A stretch of DNA of 64,000 nt, from NCBI GenBank assembly GCA_002407925.1, contig DHPN01000030.1:3378-67377 (forward strand), read 5' to 3'. Position 1 is the stretch's first letter. Every line of letters begins with the position of its first letter. The translations under genes and the position numbers were made by a program. The notes beneath the pieces were generated by a model. It saw only the letters and a program-made list of their open reading frames with translations, ran no database searches and was not told the origin of the DNA. Shown here one piece after another: positions 49,350 to 58,460 of this stretch. The stretch is from Atopobiaceae bacterium UBA5363 (GTDB lineage: Bacteria; Actinomycetota; Coriobacteriia; Coriobacteriales; Atopobiaceae).

Positions 49350-50548
49350 TATTTACGACCCTTGCGTTGGCGCCGCGGGTGCCTGTGAGTTGAGGCAGCC
49401 TCATGCTCAGCCCGTCTCTCATATGCTGGATCAGCGTCGCGGCTTTCTCTTTGCTCGCGTTCCGTTGTAAGTCCGCCGCGCTCTGCAACGATCTCTTGAA
49501 CGCGCTGCTGCTGGGTTTCACTTAGGTCCTCAGGGACATGCACCTGAGCCACGGCGACGAGGTCGCCGCGTGCATGACTTCCGAAGCGAGGCATGCCATA
49601 GCGCGGGATGTGAATCTGCTGGCCGAATTGGCAGCCTGCGGGGATGTTGACCACAACCTTTTCGTCGGGAAGTATGCCATCAATGGTGCAAGTCGTGCCA
49701 ATCATGGCCTCAAGCGCATCTACCTTGACTTGGCAATAGAGGTCATCGCCTTGGCGGTCAAAGCGTTTGTCTTCAGCTATCTCAACGCGTACGACAAGGT
49801 CTCCCGAGCGCGCACCTCTTAACCCTGCCTCGCCCTTGCCGCTAATCTTTATCGACTGCCCAGAGTGGATGCCAGCAGGAATCTCAACCTGGGCTGTCTC
49901 GTGAGAAGGTGTCCTCCCCTGTCCTGCGCAGGTCTCACAAGGTTTGTCGACCACCTTGCCCGTTCCATGGCAAGCTGGGCAGGTAGATTGTGTCTGCATC
50001 TGGCCAAAGATAGTCCGCTGCACCTCCACAATGCGGCCCGTGCCGTGACAACGCGTGCATGTTGTCTCCTTACCGCCTGGGGCAAACCCTGTCCCGCCAC
50101 AGTCGTCGCAGGGGGCAAGGCGCTCGTATGATATTGTCTTCGTGCATCCGGAAGCTGCATCTGCAAGAGATATCCGCAAATTGATGGCCATATCTCTGCC
50201 GTATGTTCGTGTGCTGTGGCCACCTTTGGAGTTGCCCCCTCCAAAGAAGGAGTCAAAGATGTCATCGATTCCAAAGCCACCGCCAAAGATATCTGACATG
50301 TCAACGTAATCAGAGCCAAAGCCGCCAGGTCCATCAGCGGTGCCATAGCGGTCATAGTTGGCGCGCTTACGCTCGTCCGAAAGAACGGCATAAGCCTCAT
50401 TCACCTGCTTAAACTTTTCCTCCGCATCAGGAGCCTTGTTGACGTCGGGGTGTAATACGCGGGCCTTCTTGAGAAATGCACGCTTGATCGTCTTGGCATC
50501 AGCGTTGCGATCCACACCTAATATTTCGTAATAGTCCTTGTCTGCCAC
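49349..50548 (-). CDS. dnaJ: Chaperone DnaJ
   Basis: A 399-aa co-chaperone. J domain (5-68) with His33-Pro34-Asp35, a Gly/Phe region ([21 protein letters not shown]), four CxxCxGxG zinc repeats ([32 protein letters not shown]) and the two C-terminal beta domains. It recruits DnaK and stimulates its ATPase. The last 40 or so residues are a basic/charged extension ([13 protein letters not shown]). A second DnaJ-type gene lies 123 bp upstream. Confidence 0.95.
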   Translation of the reverse strand: MADKDYYEILGVDRNADAKTIKRAFLKKARVLHPDVNKAPDAEEKFKQVNEAYAVLSDERKRANYDRYGTADGPGGFGSDYVDMSDIFGGGFGIDDIFDSFFGGGNSKGGHSTRTYGRDMAINLRISLADAASGCTKTISYERLAPCDDCGGTGFAPGGKETTCTRCHGTGRIVEVQRTIFGQMQTQSTCPACHGTGKVVDKPCETCAGQGRTPSHETAQVEIPAGIHSGQSIKISGKGEAGLRGARSGDLVVRVEIAEDKRFDRQGDDLYCQVKVDALEAMIGTTCTIDGILPDEKVVVNIPAGCQFGQQIHIPRYGMPRFGSHARGDLVAVAQVHVPEDLSETQQQRVQEIVAERGGLTTEREQRESRDADPAYERRAEHEAASTHRHPRRQRKGRK

Positions 50549-50671
50549 GTTCTCACTCCCACGAGTCCTCAGTTTTGCTTCAGCTACAGTCGAAAACAGT
50601 TATGCCCAGACGATGCCTTGAGCTATACGTATTCTCCCAACACAAGACCAACCCATCGCCTCATGCGGCGG

Positions 50672-51787
50672 TTACCCATACATGTAGCCACTCGTCCCAT
50701 ACATCGTTGAACCTACCGTTGGCGTGCAAGAAAACATGAGGAACAGCAAGGCGAACAAAGTGCCTGTCGACATGCCATTACCGATGGCCCGACTAGCGCT
50801 TCCCCACCACCGCCTACCATGCCTGACGCCCCCGCTCATCGCAATCAACAAGCCCACTACGCCTAATATCGCAAATAGAATAAGCAGTGCGCCAGAGCCG
50901 CCGAGCAGCCAAAGCACAAGAAACGGCAAGGCGAAGCCAATGGTCTGAAAACCTGTAGCCTGCTTAGGCGTGAGCTGCTCAGCAGGAACTGCGACTCGGC
51001 AAACGAAATCACCCGAAGAGGAGCCGTTCGTGCCCGCGTTGCCCATGCCCGGCACGCGCACCTCGTCGCCATCATGGCTGTTCGGGGGGATCTGCACGAC
51101 AACTTCGCTTGCCGTCAAAACGCGGCCTGCTCCGCCACATGCGCTGCACGGATCAACGACAACACGACCTGACCCCTCGCATTCGGGGCACACCATCTCC
51201 ACGACACCAAAACCGAACAAGTCAGTTAGGTTGACAGAGATGCGCCCTGTGCCTTTGCAGGTTGGGCAGGTCTCCGGATGCTCGGCATGCACTGAGCCCG
51301 ATCCATGGCAGGCGGCGCAACTGGTGTAACGCTGATAGGTGACGCCTCGCCTGACGCCCTCCCTTGCAGCTTTCTCGTCGAGACTGACCTGATAGATGAC
51401 ATCTGCCCCAGCCTTGGGATTATAAGAACGCGCTCGTGTTGTTTGCCGCTGTTGGCGGCGATAGCCATAGCCGCCAAAAGGAAAGCCCCATCCAAAAGGA
51501 GATTCGTTGGCATAGGGGCTGCTTTGCGGTGCAGTATAGTCGCCAGATGAGGCAAAAGGCGTACTGCCTGATCTCATGGCATCATAACGACGACGCTTGT
51601 CAGAATCGGAAAGCACAGCATATGCCTCAGAGGCCTCTTTGAACTTCGCCTCGGCATCGGGCGCCTTATTGACATCAGGATGCAGCTTGCGCGCCTTGTT
51701 TTGGAAAGCCTTGCGTATCTCATCAGTTGTGGCATGCTCATCCACGCCGAGGATCGCATAGTAGTCTTTCTCGTTCATCGCTGACAT
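50672..51787 (-). CDS. DnaJ-like protein ending in membrane segments
   Basis: A 371-aa protein. J domain with His36-Pro37-Asp38, a short Ser/Gly/Tyr/Arg-rich linker (residues 85-125, poor in Phe compared with DnaJ), four zinc repeats (CAACHGSG, CPTCKGTG, CPECEGSG, CSACGGAG) and the start of beta domain I (VVQIPPNSHDGDEVRVPGMG). From residue 280 the second C-terminal domain is missing; instead come hydrophobic helices (about 283-320 as two spans, and 341-358) and a Gly/Tyr-rich end. It is apparently a membrane-tethered J protein, while its other features are intact, so a recent frameshift is unlikely. I know of no characterised counterpart. Confidence 0.8.
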   Translation of the reverse strand: MSAMNEKDYYAILGVDEHATTDEIRKAFQNKARKLHPDVNKAPDAEAKFKEASEAYAVLSDSDKRRRYDAMRSGSTPFASSGDYTAPQSSPYANESPFGWGFPFGGYGYRRQQRQTTRARSYNPKAGADVIYQVSLDEKAAREGVRRGVTYQRYTSCAACHGSGSVHAEHPETCPTCKGTGRISVNLTDLFGFGVVEMVCPECEGSGRVVVDPCSACGGAGRVLTASEVVVQIPPNSHDGDEVRVPGMGNAGTNGSSSGDFVCRVAVPAEQLTPKQATGFQTIGFALPFLVLWLLGGSGALLILFAILGVVGLLIAMSGGVRHGRRWWGSASRAIGNGMSTGTLFALLFLMFSCTPTVGSTMYGTSGYMYG

Positions 51788-52085
51788 GAGCTGAAACCTG
51801 CCGATCTGTCATAGCCATAGACGTCTTTTATGCCCTCATCCATACAAGCATAAAAGTATACTCGTCAGAGCCTTTAGGTGTGCATCGGGGAAAACGTTTA
51901 AGCTCTCCTTTAGCTTCGTTGCTCGTCACCTATTCAAGAGAGCGCACGTTCACAAAACCTGTGCGCCGTATGCCCATTTTGAAGTATGGATATTCATTCA
52001 AGTGAAATACTGCTTCAATATAAAAGAAAATGTAAAGAAAAGATCTCTTGAACTATCCTCTGCAGCATATTTCATAGGGGCCGCC
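51788..52085. other. Divergent intergenic region between the membrane DnaJ-like gene and the IclR-type gene
   Basis: About 300 bp with no supported gene. It must contain promoters in both directions. I see no CIRCE element or HspR-type CTTGAGT-N7-ACTCAAG site that would tie the dnaJ genes to heat shock. An imperfect inverted repeat around 51989-52019 (TTGAAGTAT ... ATACTGCTTCAA) lies 70-100 bp before the IclR start and could be its operator. Confidence 0.45.
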
Positions 52086-52847
52086 ATGAGCGAAGGTGTA
52101 CGTCTGGTAAATCGTGTGTTCGACATCATCGAAGTGCTGGCCACTCACAAACACGGCATAACGCTCTCGCAGATCGCTGACATGACATTGATGAGCAAAA
52201 GCACTGTGCACCGGCTTCTTTCTACAATGTGTGCGCGTCAATACGTCGAGCGCAACGAAGACGGAAGCTATACCTTAGGCTATAAGTTCATCGAGACCGC
52301 AAGCAACCACATCAACAACCTCGAGCTCATTACCGAGGCCAAGCCTTTGCTCTCGCGCATGCTTTGGGACCTTAACCTCACTACGCACCTTGGTGTGCTA
52401 GAGGGCCCAAACGTTGTCTATATGGAGAAGATGGACGTGTATCCCAACACGCGTCTTTATACCCAGGTTGGATATCGTTCGCCGGCCTTTTGCTCATCCA
52501 TGGGGAAATGCCTTTTGGCGTGTCTTTCAGGAGAAGAGCTCGACAAGGTTTTGGACTGCTGCGATTTCAAGAAGTACACTCCTCACACCATCATTGACCG
52601 AGACGAGCTCAAAGAGCACCTGAAAAAAATACGCGTGTCAGGTTGGGCGATGGATAATGAAGAATATCAGCTTGGGCATCGCTGCATCGGCGCTCCGGTC
52701 TTTGACTACCGTGGATGTGCCGTAGCTGCCATCAGTGCCAGCGGACCGACAACGCAACTTACGGATGACAAAATAGAAACTGTCAGGCGCGAGGTTAAAA
52801 GCGCTGCGCGGCGGCTTTCGCGACGCATGGGCTTTGCAGAGAGCTAA
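52086..52847 (+). CDS. IclR-family transcriptional regulator
   Basis: A 253-aa protein started at ATG 52086 (AGGGG 6 nt ahead), not at an ATG 84 nt upstream. Residues 5-65 form the winged helix (VRLVNRVFDIIEVLATHKHGITLSQ; STVHRLLSTM). The C-terminal effector domain includes CSSMGKCLLACL and GCAVAAISASGPTTQLTDD, standard IclR pieces that bind small organic acids or aromatics. It converges on the aldehyde dehydrogenase gene with a 99-bp gap and is the best candidate to control that locus. Confidence 0.92.
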   Translation: MSEGVRLVNRVFDIIEVLATHKHGITLSQIADMTLMSKSTVHRLLSTMCARQYVERNEDGSYTLGYKFIETASNHINNLELITEAKPLLSRMLWDLNLTTHLGVLEGPNVVYMEKMDVYPNTRLYTQVGYRSPAFCSSMGKCLLACLSGEELDKVLDCCDFKKYTPHTIIDRDELKEHLKKIRVSGWAMDNEEYQLGHRCIGAPVFDYRGCAVAAISASGPTTQLTDDKIETVRREVKSAARRLSRRMGFAES

Positions 52848-52946
52848 GCGAGCTGGCGCCCCACTCCCACCAACGAAGCGAGGCGCTGGGCACCGTTCTT
52901 GCTGTCTCGTCACAGGGAAGTGCTTGATTTCTCTGGACCCAAAAAG

Positions 52947-54380
52947 CTAGCAGATGTTTTTGAGGACGACGGTCTTTGTATGTGTCACCTCATCGAACGT
53001 TGACATCACGCCCTCGGTGCCTATCCCGGAATATTTGTATCCGCCAAAGGGCATCTCGAAGCTGCGGAAGAAGCTCGCGCCGTTGATGACCACGCCCCCG
53101 CACTCCAATGCTGCTCCGACGCTGACCGCATCCTTCATATTTGCAGTAAACACACAGCCGCACAGGCCGAATTTCGAGCTGTTGGCTATCTTTATTGCCT
53201 CTTCTTTCGTGTCAAAGCTGATGATGGGAACTACTGGGGCGAAGATCTCCATGTCGCGCGCCACATCCGCTGTCGGCGGTACGTCCTTTATAACCGTAGG
53301 CTCAAGGAAGGCGCCATTGCGATGGCCTCCGAAGACAACTTTTCCTCCTTGCTGCACAGTCAGCTCTATTTGCTTCTCAGCCTTGATAGCTGCCTTTTCA
53401 GAGATGAGGCACCCAAGCTGCGTGTCATCGGCCGTCGGGTCTCCTTGCTTGAGGGATGAGATGCGCTTTATGGCTTTCTCCGTGAACTCCTCGACGCGAC
53501 TGCGCTGAATGAGGAAGCGCTTCGAGGCGCAGCACACCTGGCCAGTGTTGTACATGCGGCCCCAGACGAGCTCATCGACGGCAAGATCTACGTCCCCATC
53601 AGCCAAGAGAATGAATGCGTCGTTTCCGCCAAGCTCCAAAGCGGCATGCGCAAGATGATCTGCGGCATGGCGGGCAGTTTCAATCCCTACCTCAGTTGAG
53701 CCGGTGAGCGTGATGGCGTCTACGTCTGGGTCAGTGCAGAGCCAGTTGCCTACGGTTGAGCCGCGACCGGTGACGATTTGGCAGGCACCTGGGATAACCC
53801 CTGCTTCGTTAAGATAGGCTGTGAGGCGGCAAAGCGTTAAGGGATTGTCGGTTGAGGGCTTGACAATGACAGCGTTGCCTGCCAAGAGAGCCGGCGCAAC
53901 CTTCTGGTCAAAAAGATCACAGGGAAAGTTGAAGGGAATCACCGCAACAATCACGCCGAGCGGCTCACGACGCGTGATGAGGACATGATGCTCTTGCCCT
54001 GCTTCCATGCCTGCTGGAATTGTCTGCCCATATAAATGCTTGGCACGCTCGCAAAAAGCCCTGAATGCAATTGAGATATTCGAGATCTCCGCGCGTGCCT
54101 CCGTGATGGGCTTTCCGGTTTCAGCACAGAGAGTTTGAGCGAGAGACTCATGGTTTTGTTCAACGAGGCTCAAGAACTTGAGGAGAATGTCGACCTTTTC
54201 GTGCACGGGAATCGCAGCCCATACGGGTTGTGCCTGATGCGCATACGAAATTGCACTCTTCACGTCACCTTGCGTAGCAGCAGGCACAGTATCTATGCGC
54301 TTTGCGGTAGCAGGGTTTATGATATCAATCGTTGCGCCGTCTGAGGCGCCAACGGCCTTGCCGTTAATGAGCATCTGCAT
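52947..54380 (-). CDS. NAD(P)-dependent aldehyde dehydrogenase
   Basis: A 477-aa class-3-type aldehyde dehydrogenase. The nucleotide site includes Lys174 in VIVKPSTDNP and TGSTEVGIETA; catalytic Glu249 lies in LELGGNDAF and Cys283 in NTGQVCCASKRF. It oxidises an aldehyde to the acid; similarity is to succinate-semialdehyde/lactaldehyde types, but the substrate is open. It lies 46 bp after the FIST gene on the same strand, so the sensor-type FIST protein and the enzyme are probably one transcript. Confidence 0.9.
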   Translation of the reverse strand: MQMLINGKAVGASDGATIDIINPATAKRIDTVPAATQGDVKSAISYAHQAQPVWAAIPVHEKVDILLKFLSLVEQNHESLAQTLCAETGKPITEARAEISNISIAFRAFCERAKHLYGQTIPAGMEAGQEHHVLITRREPLGVIVAVIPFNFPCDLFDQKVAPALLAGNAVIVKPSTDNPLTLCRLTAYLNEAGVIPGACQIVTGRGSTVGNWLCTDPDVDAITLTGSTEVGIETARHAADHLAHAALELGGNDAFILLADGDVDLAVDELVWGRMYNTGQVCCASKRFLIQRSRVEEFTEKAIKRISSLKQGDPTADDTQLGCLISEKAAIKAEKQIELTVQQGGKVVFGGHRNGAFLEPTVIKDVPPTADVARDMEIFAPVVPIISFDTKEEAIKIANSSKFGLCGCVFTANMKDAVSVGAALECGGVVINGASFFRSFEMPFGGYKYSGIGTEGVMSTFDEVTHTKTVVLKNIC

Positions 54381-54426
54381 GATGTCTCCCTCTTTCGAGT
54401 TATGTTCGTAGGGTCTGCCTCATGGC

Positions 54427-55605
54427 CTATTTCGAAAATCCAGTAAATGAGAGCATAAGGCCGCCACAGGTATTTCGGTCGTCTTCGACCTGTCCGTACT
54501 CGCCGAAGGTGAATTCCGTCAAGAATGGCACACCAGCGGCCGCGTCTTTAAGCTGGCTGGTCACCTCTCCGATGCGCTCCCCTATGCCTGCGCGGCGTCC
54601 TCCGCAGTGAACTAGGAGGTATGCCCCGGGCTTGTCAATATGAGAGCGCAGCTCCTTCAACGTTGAGCCGGTGGAATCAATGAGCTCGTCTACGCTTGCC
54701 TCCATGCGAATAACGGCAGTTCCGGGTACCACCTTGTTTCCCAAACCGATCGAGTTGTCATCATTGCCGCTCATGGGATGACGAATGGCCGTTAGGTCTC
54801 CCAGACGGTCTTTTACTCCAAGCGGCGAGACAACAGACTGGGCAAGCAAGGCTTGTCCTTTGAGGTCGTTGACGTTCAAATGGCGCCACGACGCATATTT
54901 CTCGAGAGCGGGAACCCCGTCTATCTCTGCAAGCGCCCGGTCGCCGATAACCTTTGTGACCAAGCCCATGTCCTTGGTCTCACGGTAAGCCCCGGTATAG
55001 ACGTTATACATGGGCTTGTCCGTATAAAAGAAAGCAACAGCCACGCCATCTGCGAAGACGTTGCCTGAGGTGTAGAGCTTCCAACCTCCAGCAATTGCAT
55101 CGTCTGCAGCGCTGCCGCCAAAAAATGGAACACGTCCTATTATGTGGGTTATTCCTTTCACATAGTATTCCTCTTCTGCAGGGGATGCGGCCATAAAGTA
55201 ATAAGCCGGAGGCTCGGTCTTTCCAGCTTGCTGCATGGCAAGGTGCGCCACCTGCTCTCCCAAGCTCACGGCATCCTGTTTTTTGTCTGTCTTGGCAACA
55301 GATGCCACGCCGACTGTGAGGTCTGGGTCACAAATGACCATGGTTCCAAGAAAGCCATCACCACCTACAAATCCCTCAGCTGTAATGACTCCTGTGTGCG
55401 ATGTGTTTCCAATGACAGGAATGGCAGGTAGCTCCGCGGAGAACTCATCGAGCATGTCCTCATGGGAATAAGAGCAGCTTGAAAATGCGAAAATCATCTT
55501 TGCGTCTGAAAGGCCAGAACCAGCTTGCCTCATCTTGGCAATACTCTCCTTAACAGCTTCTTTTGGATCTGTTTTATCGCTTGCCCCTATGCTTGCTTTG
55601 AACAT
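54427..55605 (-). CDS. FIST domain signal-transduction protein
   Basis: A 392-aa protein started at ATG 55605 with GGGAGGAG ahead; a longer frame has no support. FIST_N spans about 20-230 (MIFAFSSCSYSHEDMLDEF; PVIGNTSHTGVITAEGFVGG; VPFFGGSAADDAI) and FIST_C the rest (VNDLKGQALLAQSVVSPLG to LLVHCGGRRAGIGERIG, FGEYGQV). FIST proteins are thought to sense small ligands, perhaps amino acids, and often pair with kinases or GGDEF proteins. Here it is free-standing and precedes an aldehyde dehydrogenase. No membrane helix. Confidence 0.88.
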   Translation of the reverse strand: MFKASIGASDKTDPKEAVKESIAKMRQAGSGLSDAKMIFAFSSCSYSHEDMLDEFSAELPAIPVIGNTSHTGVITAEGFVGGDGFLGTMVICDPDLTVGVASVAKTDKKQDAVSLGEQVAHLAMQQAGKTEPPAYYFMAASPAEEEYYVKGITHIIGRVPFFGGSAADDAIAGGWKLYTSGNVFADGVAVAFFYTDKPMYNVYTGAYRETKDMGLVTKVIGDRALAEIDGVPALEKYASWRHLNVNDLKGQALLAQSVVSPLGVKDRLGDLTAIRHPMSGNDDNSIGLGNKVVPGTAVIRMEASVDELIDSTGSTLKELRSHIDKPGAYLLVHCGGRRAGIGERIGEVTSQLKDAAAGVPFLTEFTFGEYGQVEDDRNTCGGLMLSFTGFSK

Positions 55606-55999
55606 AGCTGTCTCCTCCCTGTTGGATTGCGACTTTCCCTCTTTAACCAGATGATATAGGGATGCAAAAACAAAAGGTCTCAAGCCGTTTCATAGATTGG
55701 AATGGCAGTTTTACCTAGTGAAAAATAGCAGGTAAAGAGTATCAAAATTAAAAAAGTGGATGCCGTTGAGAGAGCTAAAGCAACCTTTGGGCTGTAAGGG
55801 CCCTTTGAGCTCTGCTGATGCAAAACAAGCGTCTGCAGAGGCCGCAATGCATAAAAGAATTATTGCACGACAATTGTTTTATGTACATGATATAAGGATG
55901 AATTGCCATCAAGACATAACCATAATCAAGCAAGGATTGCTGTGCAAAATGACTGCAGAAAAGCATCATGACGCCGAGCGATCAGCATAAGGAGGCCCT
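55606..55999. other. Divergent intergenic region between FIST and DUF969 genes
   Basis: About 395 bp. A short plus-strand frame (55760-55990) has no recognisable product and I do not treat it as a gene. An AT-rich stretch with TATAAG near 55890 could be the promoter of the DUF969-DUF979-pcp unit, which begins with AAGGAGG. I see no clear operator or riboswitch. Confidence 0.45.
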
Positions 56000-56725
56000 A
56001 TGGAACTGGTAAAACTGCTAGGTATTTTAATTGTCATTATCGGATTCGCCCTTAAATGGGATTCCATCTTGACCATCATGCTTGCAGCTGTTGTAACTGC
56101 AGTCATCGCCGGCATGGACCCTATCCTCTTTCTTCAAACGCTCGGCAAGAGCTTCGTCTCAAACCGCAATATGCTTATCAGCGTGGTCATATTTCTGCTA
56201 ACGGGAACGCTTGAGCGAAATGGCCTCAAAGACGCGGCAAAGTCTCTCATGGAGCGCATGAAGAATGCGTCTGCAGGCTTGATATTGGGAGTTTACGGCA
56301 TCTTTCGTGTCATCTTTGCTGCCTTCAACGTAAGCTTCGGTGGCGTGGCCGGCTTTGTAAAGCCGGTTGTCCTGCCAATGGCTGAGGCCGCTGATGAGGC
56401 GGCTGGGCACTCCCTATCAGCAAAGCATCATGACGAGCTCAAGGGCATGGCAGCGGGCATGGAAAATGTGGCGTGGTTTTTTGGGCAGGTGCTATTCGTT
56501 GGAACGTCTGGCATGCTCCTCGTTCAAGGAACCATGTCTGACCTTGGCTACACGGTTGCCCTTCCGCAGCTAGCTGCCATACAAATTCCTGTAGCCATCG
56601 TCGCCGTAGCAGTCACCACAATTTATTACTTCTTGCTCGATCGAAAGCTCTGCCGCCATGATGACCTTAAGGGCTTCCCAAAAGGAGCTGTAGCCGAAGG
56701 CTCTACTGCGAAGGAGGCAAAATAG
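56000..56725 (+). CDS. DUF969 membrane protein, putative 5-oxoproline transporter subunit
   Basis: A 241-aa membrane protein with about six helices, starting directly at ATG after AAGGAGGCCCT. It begins LVKLLGILIVIIGFALKWDS and contains FGGVAGFVKPVVLPMAEAA and ENVAWFFGQVLFVGTSGMLLVQG. The DUF969/DUF979 pair is found next to pyroglutamyl peptidase or 5-oxoprolinase genes and has been named a 5-oxoproline transporter on that basis. Here the three-gene order is complete; the DUF979 gene starts right at its stop. Confidence 0.85.
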   Translation: MELVKLLGILIVIIGFALKWDSILTIMLAAVVTAVIAGMDPILFLQTLGKSFVSNRNMLISVVIFLLTGTLERNGLKDAAKSLMERMKNASAGLILGVYGIFRVIFAAFNVSFGGVAGFVKPVVLPMAEAADEAAGHSLSAKHHDELKGMAAGMENVAWFFGQVLFVGTSGMLLVQGTMSDLGYTVALPQLAAIQIPVAIVAVAVTTIYYFLLDRKLCRHDDLKGFPKGAVAEGSTAKEAK

Positions 56726-57691
56726 ATGAGCATCCTAGAATTTATTCAAAGCTCGAACATAACGCTCTCAGAGAAGTTGCTCGAGATCGTGTATGTCATC
56801 ATCGGCCTTGTCTGCATCTATGCCGCCATGCGCAACCTTCGTGACCAGACCAATGAAAAACGCATAGGCACAGCCATATTTTGGGGGGTGCTTGGCCTGC
56901 TGTTCATCATCGGCCGGTGGATTCCTTCCGAGGTCGCAGGCGGACTTGTCATTGTTATGGTCTTGCCCCCCATCTTCAAGCAGGTGGGTGCCGGGAAAGA
57001 CACAATGAAGCCTAGCGAGCACAAGATGCATGAAGGCTTTCAGGCACTTGGCTCAAGGATCTTCATCCCAGCGTTTTCAATTGGCGTGGTGGCGCTTCTC
57101 TTTGCCTTGTTTACCAGCATCAGCTCACTTGTAGGCATTACCGTCGGTGTATTCATCGGTATGATAATCTTAGCCATGATGCGGCCCAAGGCTAACGGCC
57201 CACGCGTCTTCCTTGAGGATTCGCGTCGCATGCTTGACATAGTCGGACCTCTTGTCATGCTGCCCACGCTCCTTGCAATTCTAGGTGCGACATTTACGGC
57301 CGCCGGCGTCGGAGATGTAATCTCAGATCTCGTGGGCGCTGTCATCCCCCAGGGCAATCTCGTCATCGGCATTGTCGTCTACTGCGTTGGCATGGCGCTG
57401 TTCACGATGATCATGGGCAACGCCTTCGCCGCTATCACCGTCATGACCGTGGGCATTGGCGCCCCATTTGTACTTTCGTTGGGAGCAGATCCCACGATTG
57501 TCGGATCTCTGGCCCTCACCTGCGGCTACTGTGGCACGCTCATGACTCCTATGGCAGCGAACTTCAACATTGTCCCTGTGGCGATACTGGAGATGGACGA
57601 CGAGTACGGCGTTATCAAAAAGCAGATTGTGCCAGCGCTCATCATGCTCGCATTCCAGATTGCCCTGATGATCTCACTTGTAGTCCTTTAG
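56726..57691 (+). CDS. DUF979 membrane protein, putative 5-oxoproline transporter subunit
   Basis: A 321-aa protein with about nine helices. Features are IVYVIIGLVCIYAAMRNLRD at the N-terminus, KQVGAGKDTMKPSEHK in a loop, FTMIMGNAFAAITVMTVGIG and a closing segment LTCGYCGTLMTPMAANFNIVPVA, with a Cys-x2-Cys. It starts immediately after the DUF969 stop, so the two should be made in equal amounts and form one transporter. It precedes pcp by 42 bp. Confidence 0.87.
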   Translation: MSILEFIQSSNITLSEKLLEIVYVIIGLVCIYAAMRNLRDQTNEKRIGTAIFWGVLGLLFIIGRWIPSEVAGGLVIVMVLPPIFKQVGAGKDTMKPSEHKMHEGFQALGSRIFIPAFSIGVVALLFALFTSISSLVGITVGVFIGMIILAMMRPKANGPRVFLEDSRRMLDIVGPLVMLPTLLAILGATFTAAGVGDVISDLVGAVIPQGNLVIGIVVYCVGMALFTMIMGNAFAAITVMTVGIGAPFVLSLGADPTIVGSLALTCGYCGTLMTPMAANFNIVPVAILEMDDEYGVIKKQIVPALIMLAFQIALMISLVVL

Positions 57692-57733
57692 TGCACCTGT
57701 ACGTATTTTCTCGTTAAGAGCAAGGAGAAAGCA

Positions 57734-58381
57734 ATGGAAAAGATTCTTGTGACAGGCTTCCAGCCTTTTGGTGGAGAGTCGATCAATCCTGCATGGGAAG
57801 CCGTGAGGCAGCTTCCGGACAGCATTGCAGGGGCCAATGTGGCAAAGGTGGAAATACCCGTCGTCTTCGGTCGAGCTCCGCAGGCAGTAGAGGCGGCCAT
57901 CAAGAGGGAAAGCCCCACGCTTGTGCTGTGCGTAGGCCAAGCAGGAGGACGAGCCAAGATCACACCAGAGTTCGTAGGCATCAACTACGCTGATGCCCGC
58001 ATCCCCGACAATGACGGCAAGCAGCCAAGGGCAGAAAAGATTATTGCAGATGGCCCTGCGGCCTACTTTGCTACGCTGCCCGTCAAGGCGATGGCAAAGG
58101 CCATGAATGACGCGGGAATACCGGCCGAGGTGTCATATACAGCGGGGACTTATGTGTGCAATGACGTGATGTATGGTCTCTTGCATACGTTGGCCACGAA
58201 ATACCCGAAGGTCCGCGGCACCTTTTTGCATGTGCCCTTCGCAACGGAGCAGGCGACGCACATGCCATCAGGAACGCCGAGCATGTCCATCTCAACCATG
58301 ACAGAGGGTCTAAAGAGGGCCCTTGAAGCAGCACTTGAGCATACGACGGGCATCGACGCTACAGGTGGTACCACTCATTGA
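57734..58381 (+). CDS. pcp: Pyrrolidone-carboxylate (pyroglutamyl) peptidase I
   Basis: A 215-aa cysteine peptidase with the catalytic triad Glu79 (KITPEFVGIN), Cys142 (AGTYVCNDVMYGLL) and His166 (TFLHVPF). It removes N-terminal pyroglutamate from peptides. With the DUF969/DUF979 pair it forms a module to import or export pyroglutamate-related compounds and use N-blocked peptides. AAGGAG precedes the ATG. No 5-oxoprolinase (pxpABC) is in the window. A weak GC-rich inverted repeat follows. Confidence 0.95.
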   Translation: MEKILVTGFQPFGGESINPAWEAVRQLPDSIAGANVAKVEIPVVFGRAPQAVEAAIKRESPTLVLCVGQAGGRAKITPEFVGINYADARIPDNDGKQPRAEKIIADGPAAYFATLPVKAMAKAMNDAGIPAEVSYTAGTYVCNDVMYGLLHTLATKYPKVRGTFLHVPFATEQATHMPSGTPSMSISTMTEGLKRALEAALEHTTGIDATGGTTH

Positions 58382-58460
58382 GGAGCGCATCCATTGCAGC
58401 CCTTCCCCACAGAGCCCGCCCCAGGGCAGGACAGTGTGAGCGAGGGCTGCACCAATGGGG

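Noticed and set aside
51788..52085. Heat-shock operator (CIRCE or HspR site) ahead of the dnaJ genes
   Set aside because: No TTAGCACTC-N9-GAGTGCTAA or CTTGAGT-N7-ACTCAAG match was found.
55760..55990. A 76-codon plus-strand frame ahead of the DUF969 gene
   Set aside because: No ribosome site or recognisable domain, and it ends inside the leader of the DUF969 gene.
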